A stretch of DNA of 10,000 nucleotides from Penaeus vannamei (lineage: Eukaryota > Arthropoda > Malacostraca > Decapoda > Penaeidae), in assembly GCF_042767895.1 (NCBI RefSeq), contig NC_091568.1, positions 38,386,937 through 38,396,936 of the forward strand, read 5' to 3'. A program made the position numbers and the translations under genes. The notes beneath the pieces were generated by a model. It worked only from the letters and a program-made list of their open reading frames with translations, was not told the origin of the DNA and ran no database searches. Below, piece after piece: positions 1-6,689 of the stretch. Each line of letters begins with the position of its first letter. Positions within the stretch are counted from its first letter, which is position 1.

Positions 1-42
1 TGTGTGCGCGCGTGTGTGTGTGCGCGCGCGTGTGTGTGTGTG
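1..42. repeat. (TG)n/(CG)n alternating purine-pyrimidine tract
   Basis: The first 42 bases alternate between TG and CG dinucleotides in four blocks and continue off the left edge. Alternating purine-pyrimidine DNA with CG steps is the classic Z-DNA-prone composition. The tract abuts the GC-rich island, so it may sit at a promoter edge; that is inference. Confidence 0.9.
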
Positions 43-470
43 GAAAGCGAGGGAAGTAGAGAAGGAGAAACAGAAGGCCGACCACGGACAGCTGAGAGGA
101 AAAGCGCCAGAGCAGACGCGAGTCCCAGCAGGGCCGCACAGCGCCACAGCCCCCGCAGCGGCCGGGCGGGGGACAGCAGCGCCAGCAGGCACAGCAGAGC
201 TCCCCGGCGTGGCATCGGCGAAGGACACGCGGGCGCCACGACTCCGACATAATTGGCTGTCAAGTGGACTCAGCGCGGACCTAATAGCCCGAAGGAAAAT
301 CCCGCGCTGCCCCGCTGTCCCTCCTCCCCCCCCCCTCCCCCCCGCCGCCTGTGAGCCGCCTGACCCGACGCTCGCGACGCGGGGCGGCGGCGCGACTCTC
401 GGCCTTACGGACGGGGTGGCGGAAGGGTGGAAATCGCATGCGGCCTTCCGACGGGGGGGATGATAACTAG
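43..470. promoter_or_regulatory. CpG-rich island, candidate promoter or first-exon region
   Basis: This stretch is far more GC-rich than the rest of the window. CpG is not depleted: I count about 18 CpG steps between 361 and 460. A GC box (GGGCGGGGG) lies at 164-172. GC then drops abruptly to AT-rich DNA after about 470. In animal genomes such an island often marks a promoter or 5' exon. No convincing TATA box, initiator, splice donor or recognisable protein was seen. Several frames are open on both strands here (for example + 2-463 and - 215-1), as expected of GC-rich DNA, so open frame alone does not identify a gene or its direction. It could also be a GC-rich repeat remnant. Confidence 0.35.
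322..348 (-). other. Poly-C tract (G-quadruplex potential on minus strand)
   Basis: Runs of ten and seven cytosines (326-335 and 337-343) are separated by a single T, within a C/T-rich stretch. The complementary strand has G10-A-G7, which can supply four G-triplets for a G-quadruplex; the C strand could form an i-motif. Homopolymers this long are also error-prone in sequencing, so run length is uncertain. Confidence 0.6.
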
Positions 471-555
471 ATTTCTTTAAAGGCTTGGGTGATGATGGTG
501 TTATTATCTTTCGGGATTGTTTGTTTGTCGTCTTTTGTTTTTGGAGGAGTGATGA

Positions 556-578
556 GGGGCGGGGGGGAGGGGGGTGAG
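556..578 (+). other. G-run cluster, G-quadruplex candidate
   Basis: G4 (556-559), G7 (561-567) and G6 (569-574), separated by single bases and followed by TGAGG, provide at least four G-triplets with short loops on the plus strand. The 16-base core G7-A-G6-TG (561-576) recurs exactly at 4173-4188. Confidence 0.6.
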
Positions 579-783
579 GAGCCGAGGATGCTGGTCGCGG
601 TGATAGGAAAGCGAGTGGTTATCATTTTTATTTCTTATCATAATTAACTATTTTATATGTATATATATATTTTTTTTCTTTTAATCTAATAATCGTATCA
701 TTATGAAATCACTTTAATTCTGTCACTAAAATAGATCATAACATTTTAATATGCTATGAAAGAAGGGGGCGAAAAAATCCTAA

Positions 784-805
784 ATGCATAAATGATATTA
801 TGCAT
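784..805. repeat. Short inverted repeat (8-bp arms)
   Basis: ATGCATAA at 784-791 is the exact reverse complement of TTATGCAT at 798-805, with a 6-nt spacer. The arms are AT-rich and short, so this may be chance or a weak cruciform. Confidence 0.5.
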
Positions 806-888
806 ATATTAATATGCAAAATAGATGCTGCAGACAAAAAAAAAAGTACATAAAAAAGGTATATATATATATAGATTGCAGCCATTAA

Positions 889-1230
889 TTACACTTTGCA
901 ATTCACCTTTCGTGTCGCCTCATTTCCAAATTGGTGATACTTCTCCCTCCAGATATTAATAGCAGGAAGTTTGATAATAAAACAACTTCGAAAGAGAGAG
1001 AAGTAGAGACAGACTCCGCCGCTCCACGTGAAAATGGCCCTTACGCCAGGGGTACCTAAGGTCCATTCTGAGCATTCGGCCCGCCACACTCGGGATCCGC
1101 ATAATGACGCAATAAGTGCATCATATGGGGAGTAATTGTCGCTCCGTGTGTACTGCGAATATCGCCTCTACTTACGTGAGTCCCCCGATGCTGACGTTAG
1201 CGTAGCATCTTATTGCGCAATACCGTCTCG
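889..1230. promoter_or_regulatory. Ordinary-complexity island with bZIP/E-box-like site cluster
   Basis: This is one of the few stretches of balanced, non-repetitive composition. Visible motifs are the E-box palindrome CACGTG (1025-1030), TGACGCAAT (1105-1113, resembling a C/EBP-ATF composite site), TGACGTTA (1192-1199, CRE-like) and ATTGCGCAAT within a 12-bp palindrome (1211-1222, C/EBP-like). A 33-codon frame with an A at -3 and G at +4 starts at 1034 and ends at 1135; it is too short to call coding. No known gene was recognised. Motif-function links are established knowledge; activity here is inference. Confidence 0.25.
1211..1222. repeat. 12-bp perfect palindrome TATTGCGCAATA
   Basis: The sequence TATTGCGCAATA reads identically on both strands. 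Its centre ATTGCGCAAT matches the optimal C/EBP-family bZIP binding palindrome. Confidence 0.6.
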
Positions 1231-1590
1231 AGATGCCAGGTAATGATGCCTCGCCATTTTCGCCATTTTCCTTTTCCGTGCGAATTTTTCTGCGAATTTC
1301 TTGCCATAGTCTCGTGATTTCGTTGGTTGGAACATCGGCTTGGAAGGAAGATAATGCTGTGCTGGTGTTCTGTCTTTATCAACATGTCTTTCTTATTCTG
1401 TTTTTCCTATTCTGGTTCATTTCTTTTTACTGTTTTCTGGTTTTTTTTCTCCCTATTCCTTCCACTATGCCTTGCCTTTCTCTCTTTGTCTATCTTTCTA
1501 TGAAAATATGTATCTTTCATTCAATCCATCTATCTATTTATCCATGTATCTAAACATATCCGTCTGTTTCTCTTGCTAACATTCTACATA
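1231..1590. other. T-rich/pyrimidine-biased spacer, no credible gene
   Basis: The plus strand is dominated by T with TTT, TTC and TCT words, giving a 106-codon frame (1233-1553) rich in Phe, Leu, Ile and Ser. It has no domain or motif and decays into TATC words towards 1500-1590. I read it as non-coding; the hydrophobic translation is a by-product of T-rich codons. Confidence 0.6.
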
Positions 1591-1665
1591 TATCTATATC
1601 TATAATGTAACGCTTATATTATAGATATAGATAGTCAAGCTATCTATATCTATAATATAACGCTT
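1591..1665. repeat. 50-bp-spaced direct repeat enclosing a 21-bp-stem hairpin
   Basis: A 25-base sequence ending in TAACGCTT occurs at 1591-1615 and again at 1641-1665 with one mismatch (G/A), giving a 50-bp period. Between and overlapping the copies, 1614-1634 is the exact reverse complement of 1640-1660. This gives a 21-bp perfect stem with a 5-nt loop (TCAAG, 1635-1639). The arms are built from TATC/GATA words, so the structure may have arisen by inverted duplication of a TATC microsatellite or be a foldback/MITE remnant. No target-site duplication or transposase was seen. Confidence 0.75.
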
Positions 1666-1680
1666 TCTTCTCCATTTCCC

Positions 1681-1931
1681 TCACACTCTTTGCCTCCCTC
1701 CCTCCCTACTTCCCTCTTTCCTTCCCTCCTCCCTCCCTCCCTCCTTCCCACCTTTCCCTCCCTCCTTCCCTCCCTTCCCTCCCTCCCTCCCTCCTCCTCC
1801 TCCATCCCTCCCTCCTCCCTCCCTCCCTCCCTCTCTTCCTTCCTCCTTCCCTCCTCCCTCCCTCCCTCTTTCCTTCCCTCCTCCCTCCCTCTTCCTTCCA
1901 TCCCTCCCTCCTTCCTTCCCTCCCTCTCTCA
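1681..1931. repeat. Polypyrimidine (CCCT/CCTT)n array
   Basis: About 250 bases are almost purely C and T on the plus strand, arranged as degenerate CCCT, CCTT and CCCTCC units. The complement is a GGGA/GGAA polypurine tract, giving open frames of Gly/Glu/Arg on minus and Pro/Ser/Leu on plus that I reject as genes. Homopurine-homopyrimidine DNA of this length can form intramolecular triplex (H-DNA). Confidence 0.95.
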
Positions 1932-2160
1932 TCTTACAATTTATAGCACTTGGTCTCCCTATTGTCTTTATCGCTCTTATCAGAATGGCGGGCCCTTTAG
2001 CAGTCTCCAGCCCTCTCGCAGCCGCCGGAATGCCAAGAACAGCGGATCGGATCCCAAACTTGGGCAATAAAAAAGTACTCGATCCCCTAAATAGCGTGAA
2101 TGCTCTTTAGGGATTGTCTTTCTCACTGGGCGCTGATGACAAATAGTGTTTTCCTTTATT
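1932..2160. other. Non-repetitive islet of unknown origin with hairpin
   Basis: Balanced sequence lies between two arrays. On minus, about 44 codons downstream of an ATG at 2067 are of ordinary composition before the frame runs into the polypurine array, so it is not a credible protein. AATAAA occurs at 2066-2071. A stem-loop (2082-2114) closes the islet. It may be a remnant of a transposable element, but no family was recognised. Confidence 0.4.
2082..2114. repeat. Imperfect stem-loop
   Basis: The left arm 2082-2095 pairs with the right arm 2102-2114 in 12 base pairs. There is one T-C mismatch, one bulged C and a 6-nt loop (GTGAAT). The outer part pairs CCCTAAA with TTTAGGG. No T-run follows in a way that suggests a terminator. 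Confidence 0.5.
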
Positions 2161-2199
2161 TTTATTTATTTTTCTTCATGACCGATTTTTTTCTTCTTA

Positions 2200-2340
2200 T
2201 GTATATATGTCTATCTGTATGTATAGATGTATAGATAGATAGACAGACAGATAGATGGATGGATGGATGGATAGATAAATAGATATATAGATAAATAATT
2301 AGATAGATACATAGATAAATAAATAGATAGATAGATATGT
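2200..2340. repeat. (GATA)n/(GATG)n tetranucleotide microsatellite
   Basis: The plus strand carries interrupted GATA, GACA, GATG and AAAT/GATA units, including four GATG units near 2262-2272 and scattered GATA doublets or triplets. It is imperfect, so probably old. Minus-strand Ile/Tyr/Leu frames through it are artefacts. Confidence 0.9.
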
Positions 2341-2756
2341 TTATTTGTGTTCTGTCTGTAAACATATATATTGATTAGCCATTCTTTTGTTTTCTACAGA
2401 CAACTGCGGATTTTTTTCTTTACTCATTTGTTTTTTTTTGAGGTGAAGCCACATATTCTTTTAGCCATTTTATAACCAGGAAAAGTAATATCCTAATTGT
2501 TATGCGTAATTTTTTATTTACAAGCTCGTTAGAATTACTTCCGTTGTGTTTTATTAAATATATATATTACCATCAATAATTCAATCAAGCATGAATTCGT
2601 CAATATTTATATCTAAAATTTTATATACGCACATACGCCATACTCACTTGTTTCTCTTATCTGTGTCTTTCTACAAAGGTCATCAACAAATACCAAACAT
2701 TTTAAATAACTCTGCGGGCCAAAACGACACTTTCAGTTACATATCCTTGCTACCAT
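2341..2756. other. AT-rich stretch, nothing recognised
   Basis: There is no repeat array, no long non-repeat frame and no RNA-like fold that I can support. It has several T homopolymers and a short TA run near 2559-2567. Confidence 0.6.
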
Positions 2757-2850
2757 TTTCATAATCATCAAGATAAATATCATCATTATCATTACCATTG
2801 TTACCATAACCGTTGATTACTATTGTTATTGTATTTATTGTTGTTCTTGT
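2757..2850. repeat. Degenerate (ATT/ATC/ATN)n trinucleotide tract
   Basis: CATCATTATCATTACC-type words and TTATTG/TTGTTC units show an eroded trinucleotide microsatellite. The 75-codon minus frame spanning it (2737-2964), rich in Ile, Asn and Asp, has no recognisable domain. Confidence 0.6.
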
Positions 2851-3256
2851 TTTATCATCAAAAGTAACACCATCACAATTCTTCTCATTTATAATGAATA
2901 TCTTTAGTATTACCTCTTTTCCAGATGTCGACATTGTTCTTATTATTTCTATTATTTCTTCCATATCACCATCCTTACCATCATAAATTACTTCTTAATA
3001 ATAAAACCAGACACAACTCTCCTTCTTAAAGTTCGCCACCGTTATTATATTCATCGTTCAATTCCTTTTCATCATTAAAGCACAAGAACCTTCTCTGCCT
3101 CCCTCCCCTTCTTCCCCCCTCCCCTCTTCCCCCTCCTCTGCAGTCTCCTTCATTTAAACCTTCACAATAACACCTCTCCTTAACACTTTTTTTCTTAACA
3201 CCCTCTTCCAAAGAGAACGTCCCCCTCCTTGGCCCTCTTGTCGCTTTACTTCGTCA
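2851..3256. repeat. AT-rich spacer with C/T-rich tract
   Basis: This is mostly AT-rich filler. From about 3099 to 3140 the plus strand is nearly pure C/T with several C4-C6 runs, giving a G-rich minus strand with quadruplex or triplex potential. It lies shortly before the strand composition switches to polypurine. Confidence 0.6.
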
Positions 3257-3268
3257 CTTAGAGCAAGA

Positions 3269-3745
3269 AGTATGAGCGGAGAAGGGGCGACGGAGGCGAG
3301 AAGAGGGAAGAGGGGAGATAAGAAGAGAAGGGGTGGAGGAGACGAGAAGAGGGAAGAAGGGAGATGAGCAGAGAAGGAGTGGAGGAAGACGAGAAGAGGG
3401 AAGAGGGGAGATGAGCAGAGAAGGGGTGGAGGAGACGAGAAGAGGGAAGAGGGGAGATGAGCAGAGAAGGGGTGAGGGAGACGAGAAGAGGGAAGAGGGG
3501 AGATGAGCGGAGAAGGGGTGAGGGAGACGAGAAGAGGGAAGAAGGGAGATGAGCAGAGAAGGGGTGAGGGAGACGAGAAGAGGGAAGAGGGGAGATGAGC
3601 AGAGAAGGGGTGAAGGAGACGAGAAGAGGGAAGAGAGGAGATGAGCAGAGAAGGGGTGAAGGAGACGAGAAGATGGAAGAGGGGAGATCAGCAGAGAAGG
3701 GGATAAGGGGACGAGAAGAGGAAAGAGGGAAGGCGAGCAGCATAG
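3269..3745. repeat. 46-bp purine-rich minisatellite, about 10 copies
   Basis: The word GAGATGAGC and its near variants start at 3315, 3361, 3408, 3454, 3500, 3546, 3592, 3638 and 3684. Spacing is 46 bp (one step is 47), and a diverged first copy begins near 3269. The unit alternates GAGATGAGCAGAGAAGGGG-like and GACGAGAAGAGGGAAGAGG-like halves. Because 46 is not a multiple of three, successive copies rotate through the reading frames. The 202-codon Ser/Leu/Pro minus frame (3258-3866) therefore repeats every 46 residues (138 bp), which argues against a coding function. The last copies degrade towards 3730-3745. Confidence 0.93.
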
Positions 3746-4165
3746 AGGAGAGGAGAAAGGTGAGAAGGAAAGGGGAGATAGGAGATGTGACGAAATAGAA
3801 AAAGAAGTGAAAGGAGATGAATAAAAAGGGAAAGAAAGGAAACGTGAAGTAAAGGAAAGGAGACACTAAGGAATAGTTAAAAAGGAAACGAGAAAGAAAT
3901 GGAGGAAAGGACAGGAATAGGAAAGGAAACGGGAAACGAAAAGAAGAAAGGGGAAAAGAGACGAGAAAGAAAGGGGAAAAAAGACGAAAAAGAAAGGGAA
4001 AAAGAGACGAAAAAGAAAGGGGAAAAGAGACGAAAAAGAAAGGGGAGACGAAAGATTAAAAACAAGGAAGAAGAGATAAATAGAAAGACAATGCGAGGGA
4101 AAGAGAAGGCAAAAGAGACTGAGATGAAAGGGGAGAAGACGAGACAAAAAAGCAAGAGAGATAGG
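3746..4165. repeat. Polypurine tract with 23-bp minisatellite (3935-4056)
   Basis: Almost uninterrupted A/G on the plus strand. The word GACGA occurs at 3960, 3983, 4006 and 4029, exactly 23 bp apart, inside a GACGAAAAAGAAAGGGG-type unit. A diverged copy starts near 3935. The 23-bp period is half of the neighbouring 46-bp period and both units carry GACGA(G/A)AA followed by GA-rich sequence. Open frames here (Lys/Glu/Arg on plus, Phe/Leu/Ser on minus) are compositional. Confidence 0.88.
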
Positions 4166-4172
4166 CCGAGGT

Positions 4173-4188
4173 GGGGGGGAGGGGGGTG
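4173..4188 (+). other. G7-A-G6 run, G-quadruplex candidate
   Basis: The plus strand reads G7 A G6 TG, identical over 16 bases to 561-576. It marks the end of the purine block and the beginning of AT-rich trinucleotide DNA. Confidence 0.55.
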
Positions 4189-4204
4189 CTGGCAGGCTCT
4201 GTAT

Positions 4205-4845
4205 CCAAATCATTCTATCTGTATTATCATTACTCTTAATTACTTTAATCATTATCATCATTGCCGTCATATATATCATTGTTGATATTGTTGTTGTTAT
4301 CGATTATAGCATCATCATTATCATTGTCGCTGTTATTGTTTCTATTATTATCATTATTATTATTATCATGGTTATTGTTACTGTTGTTATTCTTAGTAGT
4401 ATAATTATTTTCATTTTTTATTAGCAGTGTTCTATTTGTTTTAAATTATTATTATCACCATTATCAGGACTCATTATTGTTATTATAATTGTTATGATTA
4501 TTGTCATTATTATCCTTATTGTTTTGAATATTACTATTATGATTTATTGAAAAAATCATCAACATTATTGCTATAATGATGAGGATTTTTGTCTGTATTA
4601 TTATCCTTATCATTATCATTATTATTATCCTTATTATTATTGATATCATCATCATCATCATCATCTTCATCTTCATCTTCACCCTCATTATCATCACCAT
4701 AACCATCACCTTCATCGCCATCACCATCATCATTATTGTTTTTATCACTATAAGTATTATAGATATTGTTATTTCTATAGTTATCAGTATCACCATCATC
4801 ATCATTAGTGTCATTTTATTTTTGTTAAATATTAATTTTCTTTCT
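4205..4845. repeat. Degenerate (ATT/ATC/GTT)n trinucleotide array
   Basis: Over 600 bases are composed almost entirely of ATT, ATC, ATG and GTT-type triplets, with a purer CATCAT/CTTCAT section at about 4647-4685. Ile-rich plus (4576-4890) and Met/Ile-rich minus (4464-4874) frames arise because ATN triplets contain no stop in these phases. Both strands are open at once, so they are not evidence of a gene. Confidence 0.93.
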
Positions 4846-4965
4846 TCCATGGCCATGTTTACTCTCTCCTCCATCTCTCCACATTCTTAATGTCTGTAAA
4901 TTCCTCCTTCTTTTGCCATATCACTCCACGCAGTTCTGCTTCGTTCTTTATCCTCCTTTGTACCT
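4846..4965. other. Short T/C-biased spacer
   Basis: Transitional sequence between the trinucleotide array and the 21-bp minisatellite. It contains CCATGG at 4849-4854. No feature is supported. Confidence 0.5.
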
Positions 4966-5380
4966 CCTCTTTCCTTCTCTTTATCTCTTCTTTCCTTCTC
5001 TTTATCTCCTATTTCCTTCTCTTTATCTCTTCTTTCCTTCTCTTTATCTCTTCTTTCCTTCTCTTTATCCCCTCTTTCCTTCTCTTTATCTCTTCTTTCC
5101 TTCTCTTTATCTCTTCTTTCCTTCTCTTTATCTCCTCTTTCCTTCTCTTTATCTCTTCTTTCCTTCTCGTTATCTCCTCTTTCCTTCTCTTTATCTCTTC
5201 TTTCCTTCTCTTATCTCCTCTTTCCTTCTCTTTATCTCCTCTTTCCTTCTATTTATCTCTTCTTTCCTTCTCTTTATCTCTTCTTTCCTTCTCTTTATCT
5301 CCTCTTTCCTTCTCTTTATCTCCTCTTTCCTTCGCTTTATCTCTTCTTTCCTTCGCTTTATCTCCTATTTCCTTACATTA
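4966..5380. repeat. 21-bp pyrimidine minisatellite, about 19-20 copies
   Basis: TTTCC recurs at 4970, 4991, 5012, 5033 and so on every 21 bp to 5201, then at 5221 and again every 21 bp to 5368. The 20-bp step at 5201-5221 reflects one deleted T. The unit is roughly CTTTCCTTCTCTTTATCTC plus two variable bases. Because 21 is seven codons, a heptapeptide (SSFLLFI) repeats in a 203-codon frame from 4890. After the one-base deletion the translation shifts to a different heptad without hitting a stop, because all three frames are open. Variation between copies is not biased to third codon positions as far as I can see, so I call it non-coding. Confidence 0.95.
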
Positions 5381-5386
5381 TATTTC

Positions 5387-5414
5387 GGGAGTTTCCGAGG
5401 TGATTTATCCTCGG
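5387..5414. promoter_or_regulatory. Kappa-B-like site and adjacent 6-bp stem-loop
   Basis: GGGAGTTTCC (5387-5396) fits the NF-kB/Dorsal/Relish consensus GGGRNNYYCC. CCGAGG at 5395-5400 is the reverse complement of CCTCGG at 5409-5414, with an 8-nt loop. Both lie in a short non-repetitive gap (5381-5440) between arrays. A single site is expected by chance every few kilobases to tens of kilobases, so function is unproven. Confidence 0.2.
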
Positions 5415-5435
5415 CGGCTTTTCGCAGTATTGGAC

Positions 5436-5525
5436 AGTGCCTCGTTATGTGTATGCTTATATGTGTGTGCGTGTGTGCAGTTGTATTTATATGATAAATA
5501 GATATGCGTGTTTGTGTGTGTGTGT

Positions 5526-5528
<3 letters not shown>
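5436..5528. repeat. (TG)n-rich lead-in
   Basis: Interrupted TG/CG/TA dinucleotides occur near 5446-5478 and again at 5503-5527, ahead of the pure (TA)n. Z-DNA-prone alternating composition. Confidence 0.8.

Positions 5529-5592
<64 letters not shown>
5529..5592. repeat. (TA)32 microsatellite
   Basis: Thirty-two uninterrupted TA units. Perfect TA arrays extrude cruciforms easily and are highly length-variable; the stated number may differ from the true allele. Confidence 0.97.
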
Positions 5593-5596
<4 letters not shown>

Positions 5597-5605
5597 GTAT
5601 GTATG

Positions 5606-6110
<505 letters not shown>

Positions 6111-6225
6111 AACCTTTTTTTATTATTACCTTTTCTTCCCTTTTTTTAGTTATATTCTATTTTTTCCTTATATAAAAACAAGTTTTAGTTCGTATTACTT
6201 TCCAAATCTTTTCTTTTTTCTTTTC
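6111..6225. other. T-rich spacer
   Basis: Runs of T and TTC with no recognisable feature, leading into the TTA array. Confidence 0.6.
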
Positions 6226-6264
6226 ATTATTATTATTATTATTGATTATTTATTATTATTATTA

Positions 6265-6325
<61 letters not shown>

Positions 6326-6381
6326 TATCATCATCATCATCATCAGCAGCAGCAGCATTCATCATCATCCTCATCATCGTT
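6226..6381. repeat. Compound (TTA)n(TCA)n(GCA)n microsatellite
   Basis: (ATT/TTA) units, with a few interruptions, run from 6226 to about 6328. Then come five CAT units (6329-6343), four CAG units and a partial fifth (6344-6357), and further ATC/CTC units to about 6379. Stepwise base substitution with retained 3-bp register suggests successive expansions from one ancestral array. Confidence 0.95.
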
Positions 6382-6689
6382 GATATTTATTCATGCTATT
6401 TCCGGTTCAACTTTTTAACTTTTAATTATATGTAATCGCTCTAGACTTTGTAAAAACAAGATGGATATTTGTAGTCATGGTAACCGATCAGTAAGGATAA
6501 AGACGATAATGGAAACTATTGCAATTGCATATATAAAGATTAGTCATAATGGTAAAGATAAAAGTATCAATGATATCAGTAATGGTGCTTTGGAACAAAC
6601 AAACAAACAAACAAACAAAAATAAGGCCAATGATGATTGCAGTTTGATATTATATATGTCATCATCACTATGAAAATGGAAATTATTAC
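6382..6689. other. AT-rich unique stretch with (CAAA)n and X-box-like word
   Basis: Mostly non-repetitive. GTAGTCATGGTAAC at 6471-6484 fits the RFX X-box consensus RYYNYY-AT-RRNRAC except for one position. A short (CAAA)n run of about six units lies at 6595-6619. A 70-codon plus frame (6461-6673) crosses it, Ile/Asn/Lys-rich with no recognised motif, probably chance. Confidence 0.5.

Larger units (their letters stand above)
471..888. other. AT-rich non-coding stretch, no gene seen
   Basis: Apart from the G-rich run at 556-574, this stretch is A/T-rich with short (TA)n runs (about 658-670 and 860-873) and T or A homopolymers. It has no meaningful open frame. A small inverted repeat is listed separately. 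Between 784 and 820 there are several ATGCATAA/ATATGCAAA words resembling POU/octamer half sites, but AT-rich DNA gives these often by chance. Confidence 0.7.

Noticed and set aside
2..463. 153-codon plus-strand frame across the GC-rich island
   Set aside because: It begins inside a TG/CG microsatellite and has no ATG at its start. It has Pro/Ala/Arg-rich composition without motifs, and other frames on both strands are also open.
2066..2071. AATAAA as a polyadenylation signal (also 5839-5844)
   Set aside because: Without an upstream gene, a six-base AT-rich word is expected by chance; listed only as a motif in its island.
3258..3866. 202-codon minus-strand Ser/Leu/Pro frame
   Set aside because: It is a reading of the 46-bp minisatellite; since 46 is not divisible by three, copies are read in rotating frames, which is not expected of a protein repeat.
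4890..5501. 203-codon hydrophobic heptad-repeat protein
   Set aside because: It derives from the 21-bp minisatellite. All frames are open and a one-base deletion changes the heptad without a stop, so no reading frame is being maintained.
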